Shown here: positions 1 through 9,611 of the stretch, piece by piece
Layout of the letters: every line of letters begins with the position of its first letter
Numbering within the stretch: the stretch's first letter is position 1
Source of the DNA: Actinomyces mediterranea
GTDB taxonomy: Bacteria; Actinomycetota; Actinomycetes; Actinomycetales; Actinomycetaceae
DNA length: 64,000 bases
NCBI RefSeq assembly: GCF_900155595.1
Contig: NZ_FTPB01000002.1
Span: 186,001 to 250,000 of the forward strand
Direction of reading: 5' to 3'
The notes under the pieces: generated by a model
Database searches by the model: none
Told to the model about the DNA's origin: nothing
The model's input: the letters and a program-made list of their open reading frames with translations, nothing else
Position numbers and translations under genes: made by a program

Positions 1-1596
1 CCTGTCAGTGGCGTTCACGAGTGAGAACGTGGTTCCCAGAATGTTCTCATAGTCGTAGGAGGCGGTCCTCGAAGCGTCTGCGGACTGCGGAGAGTCGTCG
101 GGCTTCGACGATGAGGAGCCCATACTCCCCGAGTAATACTCCTCCATCATTTCGTCGAGTTCGGAGTGGTCGCGCAACCCGAGCGCGTACTCGTACAGGT
201 CCTGCATGGAGCCATTGGAGTCGACGATGAGGACGAGCTCATCCGATTCGGTCGGCCATTGTCCTGCGAGCACCGTGTAGGCGTCGTCGTACAGTTCGCG
301 CGACTCAGGGAGCTGATGGAAGGCATCCGTTGTCACGAAGGAGGAGAACGCCCCCGACCCGTAGGCGGCTGTCATCGTTGAGAAGGACTGCTCGGGGTTG
401 ACTTGAACGACGCCATTCGATGTGTCGGTGAGATAGATCTGCGGCTGGACGTCGTAGTTGTACTCGATGGCGGCAACGTGATCGGAGATGTTGCCCCCGT
501 CGGCGTCGAAGTAGCTCTTGAGGGACTTGAGGTCGTTCGTCGTCGTCGAATCCATCATCGACGTGAAGGCGCTCCTCGTTGTGATCTGTCCCGATGCCCC
601 GGACTGCGACTGATCCGTCTGCGGAGAGCCGGCCACGGAGAAGGACATCATCGAAGCCATATCCATGCCGGTGCGCTGAATCGTCAGCGGATAGGAGGTG
701 AGGGCGTCTTCCTCAGTCTTTGCGATATACGCATTGACGCCGTTGGCGAGGGCGAGGATCGCTGCGATCCCGATGATTCCGATCGACCCCGCGAAGGAGG
801 TCATGAGGGTGCGCCCCTTCTTGGTCCACAGGTTCATCCCCGACAGGGACAGCGCGGTGAGCAGCGACATGGATGTCTTGCGCGTGGGTTTCGCCTCGCG
901 CACGTCCTCAGTCCCGGGGATGAAGGGCTTCGAGTCCGCGGTGATCCGTCCGTCGGCGAGTTCGACGATGCGCGTCGCATACTCGTGTGCGAGGTTGGGA
1001 TTATGGGTGACCATGATGACGAGCCGGTCCCTGGCGACCTCTCGCAATAGGTCCATCACCTGCAGGGATGTCGTCGAGTCGAGTGCGCCGGTCGGCTCAT
1101 CCGCTAGGAGGATCTCGGGGTCGTTGACGAGTGCCCTGGCAATGGCGACTCGCTGCATCTGTCCGCCTGACAGTTGTGAGGGGCGCTTGTGGACGTGGTC
1201 GGCGAGGCCGACTTCGGTGAGCGCATTGAGCGCTCGCTCGCGCCTAGCGGATCGGGACACTCCCGACAGGGTCAGTGCAAGTTCAACATTGGACAGGACC
1301 GACTGGTGAGGGATGAGGTTGTAGGACTGGAAGACGAAGCCGATCCTGTTGTTGCGGTAGGAGTCCCAGTCGCGGGGGCGGTAGTCGTGCGTCGAGATGC
1401 CGTCGATGACGAGGTCGCCCGCATCGAAGTGATCGAGTCCACCGATGACATTGAGCATCGTCGTCTTCCCGGAGCCTGATTGGCCCAGGATCGCGACGAA
1501 TTCGTTGTCCCTGAATGCGACGGACACGTCGTTGAGTGCTGTCTGCGTCAATGATGCCGTTGTATACGACTTGGTGATAGAGCGGAGCTCAAGCAT
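1..1596 (-). CDS. ABC transporter, fused ATPase and FtsX/MacB-like permease (3' end beyond window)
   Basis: The ATPase domain fills about residues 1-225: Walker A GQSGSGKTT near residue 38, signature LSGGQMQR, Walker B ILLADEPTGALD, then an H-loop ending MVTHN. This is the MacB/LolD type. A membrane helix follows near residues 275-300 and then a long Ser/Thr-rich extracytoplasmic region, as in FtsX-like permeases. The frame is still open at base 1, so 532 codons are present and the C-terminal helices are missing. The ATG at 1596 lies 20 bp after the stop of the MMPL gene on the same strand, so the two are probably one operon. MacB-like proteins usually export peptides or lipids or work in the envelope; the substrate here is unknown. 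Confidence 0.9.
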   Translation of the reverse strand, partial: MLELRSITKSYTTASLTQTALNDVSVAFRDNEFVAILGQSGSGKTTMLNVIGGLDHFDAGDLVIDGISTHDYRPRDWDSYRNNRIGFVFQSYNLIPHQSVLSNVELALTLSGVSRSARRERALNALTEVGLADHVHKRPSQLSGGQMQRVAIARALVNDPEILLADEPTGALDSTTSLQVMDLLREVARDRLVIMVTHNPNLAHEYATRIVELADGRITADSKPFIPGTEDVREAKPTRKTSMSLLTALSLSGMNLWTKKGRTLMTSFAGSIGIIGIAAILALANGVNAYIAKTEEDALTSYPLTIQRTGMDMASMMSFSVAGSPQTDQSQSGASGQITTRSAFTSMMDSTTTNDLKSLKSYFDADGGNISDHVAAIEYNYDVQPQIYLTDTSNGVVQVNPEQSFSTMTAAYGSGAFSSFVTTDAFHQLPESRELYDDAYTVLAGQWPTESDELVLIVDSNGSMQDLYEYALGLRDHSELDEMMEEYYSGSMGSSSSKPDDSPQSADASRTASYDYENILGTTFSLVNATDR

Positions 1597-1616
1597 ATTT
1601 CCACCCTACGGGAAGG

Positions 1617-4600
1617 CTACTCGGGCCGCAGAATAGATCTCATTCGAGATATCTCACCCCGCCCGGCGACGAAGCGATCACCTGCTGCGAGCAGGCCCGG
1701 AAGGATGAAGACGATGAGGAATGTGGCCGCGATCGCACCGATGGAAATGGTCCTGCAGATCTGTCCCACGGTGGGGTTCTCGAAGAGGTGGCCGAGGATT
1801 CCGGTGACGACGATCATAATGGAGCCGGATGTTGCGATTGTGTGGATCGAGCGGTCGAGCGCCCGCGCAAGGGCACCGGGAATGTCGAGGCTAAGGCGCG
1901 CATCGCGGTACTGCGTCGTCAACAGGATCCCATAGTCGATGGTTGCGCCCATGAGGATGCACTGGACCATCAACTGGGCGAGGTAGTAGGAGTCGTACCC
2001 CTGCAAGCCGATCGCCGTGATCGTGATGAACACGCCGCATTGGACGAGGAGGACGAGCAGGAGGGGCACCGACAGCGACCAGAATGTCAGCGCGATGACG
2101 AGGAAGATCGCTCCGGCCGTCAACCAGGAGATGAGGGACATCTGCGTGGAGAAGCTCTTGCTCATCTCCGCGATCATCACCGAGTTCCCGACGAGATGAC
2201 ATCCGCCTTCCAACTCCGCCCGACAGCGCTCGTCGAGCGAGTCGATGAAAGCGAGGGTCTGGTCGCCGTCCTCGTCCAGCGTCGTCGTGATGATCATGCG
2301 CGACCAGGTGTCGCCGATGAGTTGCGCAGAGGCGGAATCGATCTGAGAGTCCGCCGCTGCGATCGCCGATGTCGCATCCGTCGTCAGGAACGGTGCGAAG
2401 CGCGGATCGGGGACGATCTTCGATTGGAGCGTCGAGACGAGTTGCGCGATCGACAGGGTCGACGCCGACTGGCCGGATGCGGCGTGGGCGAGGTATGCGA
2501 GGGCGAGCTTGTCGGTGCCGACAGATTCTCCGAGCCGGGAGAACAGTGAGGACAGTGCGGAGGGGGTGAACTCGGCGTCGGTGACGACGGCGTCGATGAG
2601 CGTGCGCAGTGCCCGCAGACGCGTCTCCTGGTCGGGGGTGAATTGAGTTGAGGAGCGCCCATTGGTCAGGACGGAGTCGACGAGGAAGGCGACGAAGTCT
2701 TGAGGCGTCATATTCCACGAGGAGGTGTCGCCGTATCGCTGCGTGTGGACGAGGGCGAGTTGGCGCGCCTGGGAGTCGCTCATACCTGTGAATGAGGCGA
2801 GGCGCGCGGGGGTGTAGGCACGTCCCGCGATCGAGTCGTTGATGATCGTGAACAGGCGGGCGAGGTCCTCTGCCTGGTCGGCGTCGAGCAGATCCGTATT
2901 CTCCTCGAGGGCGGCTACGACCTGCTGCGGGGTGAACGCCCAGTCGGCGCCGACGGTCTCGGAGTCCGCGATCGCGAGGATGAGGGCAACCTGTCGGGCT
3001 TCGATCCCCACGATCTGCGCGAATTGCTTCACGGGGATGGGGGTTCCCGATGTGCTCAACTGCATGACGCGGGCCAGTGTGGTGAGCTGTTCAATCTGTT
3101 CGCGCTCCATCATCTGCGCAACCGGGGAGGACGGGTCGGAGGCGGAGGAGACGACGAGGGCGGCGAAGTTCAGGGGGCTCATCTCCATGCTCGGCGGGTT
3201 CTGCCCCTGAGAGGGCGGTGTCTCCCCCTGGGATTGGGAGTTCGTCGCGAAGAGCGCGGACAGGAGTTCGGGGTCGATGCCGAACAGCTGGGCGAGTCCT
3301 GACACGTCCATCGGCCGAGTGATCACTGCGGGGTCCGTGAATGTTCTGAGGCGTTCGAGTCCGGCGATCTGGTCGGCGCTCATCGCCGAACCGACCCCGG
3401 GCGCTGACTGGATGACGGTCGACATGGTTTCGACGAAGGCGGGCATCGGCATCTGCACCGAGTCATGTGCCCCGGACTCGGCGCTCATCTGCGCATAGAG
3501 CAACCGTATTGTTGGTTCTTCGACGCCGAGGAGTCGACTCATCCGCGAGTAGCCCATCGGGGTCGTCATCTCGTTGGCGTCGGTGAAGACTTCCACCTGC
3601 CGCAGTTGCGCCACAGCCTTTCGGCCGAGTTCTGCAGCATATTGCGGGTCGTTGGCGACGTCGGTGAGGATGAAGGAGACAAAGCCAGGCAGCGTCATGG
3701 AGTCCGCCGCGATAGACGGGTCCGAGATCGCCCTCAGCAAGAGGATCCGTTCGACCTCGTCCTCAGTCATGCGCAACAGGCGCGCCAGATCCGCAGGCGA
3801 TGCGGCTCTCGCCATCCGGTCCTTATCCAGGAAGGGCCTCATCTCATCGATCCTGCTCGTCATCGCAGGGTCGAGCCTGGAGGACACGGCCTCGCTCGAC
3901 TCGATGAAGTCGACGAACTGCGCGAGTGTCATCGTCGGGGTCGCCTCGCCGCCGTGAGCGAGGAAGTACACGAGTTCGAGGAAGTCGCGGTCGAGGGCGA
4001 GGCCGCCCTCGTTCATCTGTGCGAGCGCGGCCTCCATGTCCTCGATGGTGCGCTGTTTGCCGATCGTCTCCGAGTGGGAGGACACCGAGCGCACGAAATC
4101 CTCCTCGGCGACGTCGGCCGCAATCCGCGCAGCCGCCGCTTCGTCGCTATTGCGGTAGACGAGGACGATCTGGTTCTGCGTGGGGAAGACATCCGCAATC
4201 GGGTCTTCCTTCGACAGCGTATAGGCGACGGGAGTGCCGGTCGCGGTGACGGCGCTCGCAGCGAAGAGGGCGATGAAGAGGACGAGAATGGGCCATCGCA
4301 TGCGGTGGCCGAAGCGCGCGAGTGCTCCGAGGCGCGGCTGGAGGTAGGGCTTGGCGGTTGCGCGGATGGCGCGGTCGCACCAGATGATGAGCGTCGGCAG
4401 GATGGTGAAGACGCAGACCATTGAGATGAACACGCCCTTTGCGAGGGCGACGCCCAGGTCCACTCCGATGGTGATCGACATGAAGCACAGGGTGAGCAGG
4501 CCGACGACTGTCGTCATTGACGAGGATGCGATGGAGGAGAACGCTCCGCGCACCGCTGTCACCATGGCCGCGCGCGGGTCGGGCTCGGTGAGGCGCTCGT

Positions 4601-5306
4601 GGCGGTAGCGATTCATCAGAATGATCGAATAGTCCATTGACAGGACCAGTTGGAGGATCGCGCCGATGGTGAAGGTGATGTCGGCGATGGATCCGCGGAT
4701 GAGGTTCGTCCCGAGGTTGAGAACGACCGCCATGCCGATAGTGATGAGGAAGAGGAGGGGTTCGAGCCACGACGCGCACATGATGAACAAGATGAGGGTC
4801 AGCAGTGATACGGCGACGATGACGATCCACGCGGGCAGTTCGGAGGCGGGAGAGGGGTTGTCGGATTGGATCTGGATGCCCCGATCGGCGAAGTCGGTTT
4901 CGAGGGCGGCGAGCAGTGCACTTTCCTCAGCGGAGCCGTAGTCATAGGGGGTTGTGACGATGTACAGCGTGTGGTCGCCCGAGTGGTAGATATCGGAGTC
5001 GGCCTCGTAATCGACTGCGGAGACGTGCGGGAGGGATTCGAGTTCGGCGAGGATCTCCTCTTCCTCGGAGTCGCTCAGCCCTGTGAACATGATGCGCGTC
5101 GTTGAGGGGGTGGATGACTCGGGGAACTCCTTCTCCATGAGCGACAAGCCCTGGCGCATCGATGATGAGGCAGGCAGAAACTCCGCCATGTCCGTGATCA
5201 CCCCGACTTTGGGGATGAGGAAGCCGCAGAGCACCGTCAATGCGCTCATCACCGTGATGATGATGAGGCGTCGCGTTACGAGAACACGGGCGAGGGCGGA
5301 GAGCAC
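1617..5306 (-). CDS. MMPL/RND-superfamily membrane transporter with very large extracytoplasmic insert
   Basis: 1229 residues. An N-terminal helix (about 12-31) is followed by an extracytoplasmic domain, a cluster of helices (about 155-365) with the RND-like motif MDYSIILMNRYRHE, a soluble stretch of about 600 residues, and a second helix cluster at the C-terminus with the matching motif ATIDYGILLTTQYRD. This two-half arrangement is the MMPL pattern (actinobacterial lipid and envelope exporters). The middle insert is much longer than usual and carries many short alpha-helical repeats with a recurring pattern like LARLFGID/LSRLLGVE. The start is GTG at 5306, preceded by GAGGTGATC. It probably shares a transcript with the downstream ABC gene. 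The substrate cannot be read from the sequence. Confidence 0.9.
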   Translation of the reverse strand: MLSALARVLVTRRLIIITVMSALTVLCGFLIPKVGVITDMAEFLPASSSMRQGLSLMEKEFPESSTPSTTRIMFTGLSDSEEEEILAELESLPHVSAVDYEADSDIYHSGDHTLYIVTTPYDYGSAEESALLAALETDFADRGIQIQSDNPSPASELPAWIVIVAVSLLTLILFIMCASWLEPLLFLITIGMAVVLNLGTNLIRGSIADITFTIGAILQLVLSMDYSIILMNRYRHERLTEPDPRAAMVTAVRGAFSSIASSSMTTVVGLLTLCFMSITIGVDLGVALAKGVFISMVCVFTILPTLIIWCDRAIRATAKPYLQPRLGALARFGHRMRWPILVLFIALFAASAVTATGTPVAYTLSKEDPIADVFPTQNQIVLVYRNSDEAAAARIAADVAEEDFVRSVSSHSETIGKQRTIEDMEAALAQMNEGGLALDRDFLELVYFLAHGGEATPTMTLAQFVDFIESSEAVSSRLDPAMTSRIDEMRPFLDKDRMARAASPADLARLLRMTEDEVERILLLRAISDPSIAADSMTLPGFVSFILTDVANDPQYAAELGRKAVAQLRQVEVFTDANEMTTPMGYSRMSRLLGVEEPTIRLLYAQMSAESGAHDSVQMPMPAFVETMSTVIQSAPGVGSAMSADQIAGLERLRTFTDPAVITRPMDVSGLAQLFGIDPELLSALFATNSQSQGETPPSQGQNPPSMEMSPLNFAALVVSSASDPSSPVAQMMEREQIEQLTTLARVMQLSTSGTPIPVKQFAQIVGIEARQVALILAIADSETVGADWAFTPQQVVAALEENTDLLDADQAEDLARLFTIINDSIAGRAYTPARLASFTGMSDSQARQLALVHTQRYGDTSSWNMTPQDFVAFLVDSVLTNGRSSTQFTPDQETRLRALRTLIDAVVTDAEFTPSALSSLFSRLGESVGTDKLALAYLAHAASGQSASTLSIAQLVSTLQSKIVPDPRFAPFLTTDATSAIAAADSQIDSASAQLIGDTWSRMIITTTLDEDGDQTLAFIDSLDERCRAELEGGCHLVGNSVMIAEMSKSFSTQMSLISWLTAGAIFLVIALTFWSLSVPLLLVLLVQCGVFITITAIGLQGYDSYYLAQLMVQCILMGATIDYGILLTTQYRDARLSLDIPGALARALDRSIHTIATSGSIMIVVTGILGHLFENPTVGQICRTISIGAIAATFLIVFILPGLLAAGDRFVAGRGEISRMRSILRPE

Positions 5307-5445
5307 GGGAGACGATCACCTCGATGCGCCGACGAGATGGTATTCATGCAACCGTACAGATCACCGGCGGATTGAGGACGCCTTTGGGAGGCTTGCCGCG
5401 CATCGTTATCAAAGAGTCGCCCGCGCGCCCCGGGTATTCAACGCA

Positions 5446-6558
5446 TCAGTGGGAGGAGCGTGCCGTGTCGATTTCCATCGTTTGGAAGCGGGTCGTCATG
5501 AACTCGTCGTCGTAGCGGGCGTCGATATAGCGCTCGATCTGCCCGCTCGGGGCGACGCCGGTGTGCCGATCGTTCCACCGGTCCAATGCGATGAGGGTCA
5601 TCGCGCCGTCAACGATCATGAGCATCGCCGCAATCACAGTGATCATGGCCCGCCATCGCAGTGGGATCCGGTCGACGACTTTGAGGACGTCGGGCAGGAG
5701 GAGTCGGATCCATACGAGGCCGAGGAGCCCCCATGCGCAGAAATACGCTGCGTTCGTTCGCCCATCGATATTGAGGAATGTCCCCGAGTAGTCCCAGGCG
5801 ACAATCCCGAACGCCTTTTCCATCCACCAGCTCACTGCGAATTCGAAGGCAGCGCCGATGGTGCCCGCAACGAGGAAGATGACGGTCTTGGACCGGTTCC
5901 ACCACCGATTGAGGGCGACTGTCATGAGGAGTGCCCCGAAGCCGTAGATGGGGCTGAAAGGCCCCCACAGCAGACCTGCACGATCCTGGTATTCGCCCGT
6001 TGTCAACACGTGCCACACGAGTTCGATGATGAGACCAGCGAACGAGGCGACGAAGAACACCCAGAAGACGTTGAAGAAGTTCAGGGGGATGAAGTTCCTC
6101 CGACTCGTATCCGTCGATATTTCCCACGGTTGAGTCAGGACGTGACCGCTTTTGAGTTCGCGATCGCTCACGGTGACGAATCCGATGATGAGGACCAGTT
6201 GGAGCGCGTAGTACAGCTGGTTCGCGGCGATCCCCGAATGTGCGATGTCGAAGACGAGGGCGAAGACGACGACGGCGAGCGTCGCACGTGCGGCAAGGCG
6301 CGCCTGCCGGGTGGCGATCGTGTAGTCGAAGACGACGATGGTGAGACAGCCGAGCGCATCGATGAGCAGGAAGGCAAGGCGCGCCCAGACGACGAGCTCG
6401 GATGCGCCCTCACTCGCCCCTGAAACGAGGTCAAGAACAGCGACGATGAGCAGCGCGACTGCGCCGAGGGCGAGGAGGAGGAAGACAGTCCGTGCGATGT
6501 GCACGCCGACCCTGCTCGATCTGGCGACCAGGGCGTTTGTGAGTTCACCGTTTTCCAC
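5446..6558 (-). CDS. CmpB-family membrane protein (putative ABC-transporter type IV)
   Basis: 370 residues with four to five helices in the first 150 residues. The C-terminal part has the CmpB/PF06541 signature: GPFSPIYGFGAL, then FEFAVSWWMEKAFG, WDYSGTFLNIDGR and a final helix pair. The family is annotated as a putative ABC transporter component but its function is not established. The start is a GTG at 6558, and the stop of the upstream oxidoreductase lies only 9 bp before it, so the two are probably cotranscribed. A second, shorter relative of the same family lies at 12532-13350. Confidence 0.8.
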   Translation of the reverse strand: MENGELTNALVARSSRVGVHIARTVFLLLALGAVALLIVAVLDLVSGASEGASELVVWARLAFLLIDALGCLTIVVFDYTIATRQARLAARATLAVVVFALVFDIAHSGIAANQLYYALQLVLIIGFVTVSDRELKSGHVLTQPWEISTDTSRRNFIPLNFFNVFWVFFVASFAGLIIELVWHVLTTGEYQDRAGLLWGPFSPIYGFGALLMTVALNRWWNRSKTVIFLVAGTIGAAFEFAVSWWMEKAFGIVAWDYSGTFLNIDGRTNAAYFCAWGLLGLVWIRLLLPDVLKVVDRIPLRWRAMITVIAAMLMIVDGAMTLIALDRWNDRHTGVAPSGQIERYIDARYDDEFMTTRFQTMEIDTARSSH

Positions 6559-6567
6559 AGGGGGATC

Positions 6568-7110
6568 CTATGATCTGGCGGGCTCCCACTCGTCCGCTGA
6601 CAGGCGCTCGCTGTAGGCGGCTGCAGCGGCGTCGAGATCCGCGTCAGCGATGTCCTGCGCGCCGATCGTGATGAACGGCTTCGTGTACTCCAGGCCGGTC
6701 AGCACCGTCATCGTCTCGAAGGGGCGCAGGAGTTCTTCGACGGTGTATCTGTACATGCCCTCGGAGCCGTATCGGTTGGCGGGGGCGCCCGGCGACACTG
6801 CGATCATGAGCTGCTTGCCGTGCAGGGCGGTCCCATTGGTCCCATAGGCCCAACCGTAAGCGAGGACGGTGTCTTCCCACTGCTTGAGCAGGGCGGGGCT
6901 GGAGTACCAGTACATAGGGAATTGGAAGACGATGCGGTCCGCTGTTTCGAGCACCTTCTGTTCTGCGGCTGCGTCGATCGCGAAGTCGGGGTAGAGGGCG
7001 TACATGTCGCGGACGATGACATCGTCGACGCTGCGCGCCGCTTCGGCGAGGCGGGCGTTGACGGTGGAGGCATCGAGGTTGGGGTGGAAGAGGAGGACGA
7101 CGGTCGTCAT
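6568..7110 (-). CDS. NAD(P)H-dependent oxidoreductase, flavodoxin-like fold (MdaB/KefF type)
   Basis: 180 residues. It opens with the flavodoxin-fold strand and phosphate loop TTVVLLFHPNLDASTVN and carries the family motif FQFPMYWYSSPALLKQWED, typical of quinone reductases and KefF-like proteins (PF02525). The longer reading frame continues upstream, but the ATG at 7110 is preferred: it follows AGGA and begins exactly at the conserved core. Such enzymes reduce quinones or other electrophiles with NAD(P)H and FMN/FAD. It sits just upstream of a CmpB-family gene and is divergent from the GntR/ABC operon. Confidence 0.85.
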   Translation of the reverse strand: MTTVVLLFHPNLDASTVNARLAEAARSVDDVIVRDMYALYPDFAIDAAAEQKVLETADRIVFQFPMYWYSSPALLKQWEDTVLAYGWAYGTNGTALHGKQLMIAVSPGAPANRYGSEGMYRYTVEELLRPFETMTVLTGLEYTKPFITIGAQDIADADLDAAAAAYSERLSADEWEPARS

Positions 7111-7270
7111 GGGTGGTCCTTGTCGGTTGAGGGATGTCCGGGTGCGCATCCCCTTCGACATTAGGACGGTGCGCCCGAGGATGCCCACAATTTGCGGCAT
7201 GATTTCGCCGATGGCGGACTCATCGGCGTGAACCGACCGGACTGTTGTCATAACTGTTCGAGCAAACCGC

Positions 7271-7299
7271 TTGACATCACACTACCTCTATGGTTAATT
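7271..7299 (+). promoter_or_regulatory. Probable promoter of the GntR-ABC operon
   Basis: A perfect TTGACA at 7271-7276 is followed 17 bp later by TTAATT (7294-7299), a weak -10. The AT-rich stretch just downstream (ATTA-6-TAAT at 7297-7310) is a possible binding site for the encoded YtrA-type repressor. Placement is by consensus only. Confidence 0.45.
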
Positions 7300-7334
7300 A
7301 GTCATGTAATGAACCGCAGACGCAAGGAGGTGTC

Positions 7335-7727
7335 ATGGAGTTCGACTCGACAACACCGATCTACATTCAGATCGCAGACGACCTTCGTCATCAGATCCTC
7401 ATCGGCGCACTCGCCGACGGCGATCGTGTCATGTCGACGACCGAATACGCAACGACATACAGGATCAACCCGGCCACCGCCGCAAAGGCCTTCGCACTCC
7501 TCGTCGACGAGGGACTCGTCGAGAAGCGCCGCGGCATCGGAATGTTCGTCACAAAAGGATCACGAGAAACGCTCGCAGCATCGCGCCGCACCACCTATGT
7601 CACGGACATCCTCGCGCCCGCCCTCGCCGAAGGGATCGCCCTCGGCCTGACAGCGGATGACATTCATGATCACGTCACCGCACTCCTCCCCACTCTCACC
7701 CTCTCCCAGTCAGGAGACGACAAATGA
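7335..7727 (+). CDS. GntR-family transcriptional regulator, YtrA subfamily
   Basis: 130 residues: a winged helix-turn-helix (about 1-70, TPIYIQIADDLRHQILIGAL opening) and a short C-terminal dimer segment with no ligand domain, which is the YtrA layout. The ATG at 7335 follows a strong AAGGAGG. It overlaps the ABC ATPase gene by 4 bp. YtrA-type repressors normally control the ABC transporter encoded with them, often in response to cell-wall stress, so autoregulation of this three-gene operon is likely. Confidence 0.9.
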   Translation: MEFDSTTPIYIQIADDLRHQILIGALADGDRVMSTTEYATTYRINPATAAKAFALLVDEGLVEKRRGIGMFVTKGSRETLAASRRTTYVTDILAPALAEGIALGLTADDIHDHVTALLPTLTLSQSGDDK

Positions 7728-8596
7728 TCACCACGAGTCACATCACCCACCGTTACGGGCTACGCGAAACACCTGCCCTTGAAGAGGTGACAGTCGACAT
7801 TCGGCCCGGCATTACGGGCATCATCGGACCGAACGGCTCCGGTAAGACGACCCTGGCACGGATCCTGTCCGGTGCCCTCGAACCGGCATCGGGCACGGTC
7901 TCACTTGACTCCCACCCCCTGACACGGACCGAACGCGCAGCACTCGCCTTCTACTGCGACGCGGGGTTCTCCCTGTCGAGCGCGACCGCGAAGCAGGCAC
8001 TGCTCTATGCGCGTTTGCGCCCCACATGGTCCGAAGAAGTCTTCGAACACCTGGCGACGCGTTTCAATCTCGTGCGCCGCGGTTCGCTGTCTCGCCGCTC
8101 TGCCGGCCAACTCTCCCTCTATGCGACCGCCCTCGCACTCGCCTCAGGGGCTCGTCTCACCATCCTCGACGAGGTGACGTCCCATCTCGATGTACCTACG
8201 CGCCAAGCCCTCGCCGAGGAGATCATCGAACTGAGTGCTCACGGCGACCGATCCTTCCTGCTCGCCTCTCATCTCGTATCCGAGTTGGAAGCAGTTGTCG
8301 AGGACGTCATCGTCCTGACATCCGGACGAATCGTGATGACGCGAACCTCCGAAGAAGTGCGCGCGAGCGTCACCGCCCTCGTCGGCGACGAGTCGCAGAT
8401 TCGGGCTCTGCTCGATAACGCACCCGTCTCCCCCACCGTCCTGTCGACACGCTCCATCGGCCGTTATGCCGAGGTCCGTGTGCTCGACCTGTCCGATTCC
8501 CTCGCCTCATCCTGCAAAAACGAAGGAATCGATATCCGCTCTTTGTCCTTCGAAGACGCTTTCGTCTCCCTCATCAACTCGGAGAAACTCTCATGA
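7724..8596 (+). CDS. ABC transporter ATP-binding protein of the YtrA-type operon
   Basis: 290 residues. Walker A GPNGSGKTT near residue 36, Walker B LTILDEV and an ASH H-loop are intact, while the signature is altered to RSAGQLSLY instead of LSGGQ. It overlaps both neighbours by 4 bp (ATGA) and so is translationally coupled to the regulator upstream and the membrane protein downstream. Together they form an export or sensing ABC unit of unknown substrate. Confidence 0.88.
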   Translation: MITTSHITHRYGLRETPALEEVTVDIRPGITGIIGPNGSGKTTLARILSGALEPASGTVSLDSHPLTRTERAALAFYCDAGFSLSSATAKQALLYARLRPTWSEEVFEHLATRFNLVRRGSLSRRSAGQLSLYATALALASGARLTILDEVTSHLDVPTRQALAEEIIELSAHGDRSFLLASHLVSELEAVVEDVIVLTSGRIVMTRTSEEVRASVTALVGDESQIRALLDNAPVSPTVLSTRSIGRYAEVRVLDLSDSLASSCKNEGIDIRSLSFEDAFVSLINSEKLS

Positions 8597-9315
8597 CCGC
8601 CGTATCCGCACCCCGCACCGCCGTGTTGCGCGCGCCCAGCGCCATCGCCCTCGCCCTCGTCAATGTCCGCGTCACCTGGTTCTTCTGGCTGATCTCCGGG
8701 GGAATCGCCGCTTCCAACGCGATCATATACATCATTGCGAATCAACTCACTGGAGCCGTTGAGCGACCCGTCGCCGTCCTCACCGCCAGTCTGTCGAACT
8801 TCATCTTCTCGTGGGTCATCATCTTCCTCATTGACGGGATCGTCGCGCCGTTGACAACACCCATCGACGCCCTGAGCGGGGCGGGACTCCAGCGGCACTA
8901 CGCCGCGCAGTGGATATCGGTGGCGATCCACGGCATCCCGGCCATCGCCCTGTGGGCAGTGCTGTCTCTCGTCGCCCATGCCGCCCCATCCCTCGAGGTA
9001 TCAACGGATGACGGATTCACCCTGTCATACAACGCGGGCATCCCGAGCACGGCGGTGACATGGGAAGCCCTGGTCTTCGTGATCCTGCTGTGCATCCTGA
9101 TGTCGGGAATCGGCCAGACGATCGGACACGCCTTCCGTCATCGCGCCCTCTTCGGCGCGTGTGCAATCGGAGGCGGAGCACTGCTCCTTACCGCGATGGC
9201 GGTTTCCATCATGAGTGGACTCCCCTGGTTGCCGATCGTCTTCGGCACGACTGTGATCGCCGTCATCGTTCCCTCTCTGTACGCGTTGACGGGACCGGTT
9301 CGCAAAGTCGGATAG
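8593..9315 (+). CDS. ABC-2 type membrane permease partner
   Basis: 240 residues with about six hydrophobic helices (near 25-50, 65-90, 110-130, 155-175, 185-205, 210-230) and no recognised enzymatic motif. Its place right after the ATPase, with a 4-bp overlap, marks it as the membrane subunit of that transporter. The family is not otherwise recognisable. Confidence 0.8.
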   Translation: MTAVSAPRTAVLRAPSAIALALVNVRVTWFFWLISGGIAASNAIIYIIANQLTGAVERPVAVLTASLSNFIFSWVIIFLIDGIVAPLTTPIDALSGAGLQRHYAAQWISVAIHGIPAIALWAVLSLVAHAAPSLEVSTDDGFTLSYNAGIPSTAVTWEALVFVILLCILMSGIGQTIGHAFRHRALFGACAIGGGALLLTAMAVSIMSGLPWLPIVFGTTVIAVIVPSLYALTGPVRKVG

Positions 9316-9366
9316 TGCATAGCGACTCGACTTTCACATCGCTTCATCCTCAGCGTATCTCCGCAT

Positions 9367-9409
9367 GTGGGCGCCGATTCCCCGGCTGCATACCGGGATC
9401 GGCGCCCAC
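9367..9409 (+). terminator. Hairpin terminator after the GntR-ABC operon
   Basis: Inverted repeat GTGGGCGCCGAT / ATCGGCGCCCAC with a further short GC stem inside. It begins 51 bp after the permease stop. No T-run follows, as is common in high-GC actinomycetes. Confidence 0.6.
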
Positions 9410-9611
9410 CACCCGTGCAATTCAGGTGGAGGTCATGAACGCGGTTCTCGCCGGGCCGGATTTCCCGACCGCAACTCGGAGTTTCGATATCGCGAATCTG
9501 AACTGATTCCCACGGATCGCTGCTGACCGCCCCGGCCCGTGGGTGTCCGACCGAGGCGATCCCGCCCTCGTTAATAGGCCAGGGCGGCATCTCCTTCGTC
9601 GATACGTGCGC

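Noticed and set aside
9562-9587. CCGCCCT/AGGGCGG hairpin after the HAD gene
   Set aside because: Short stem and long loop without a T-run; too weak to call a terminator.
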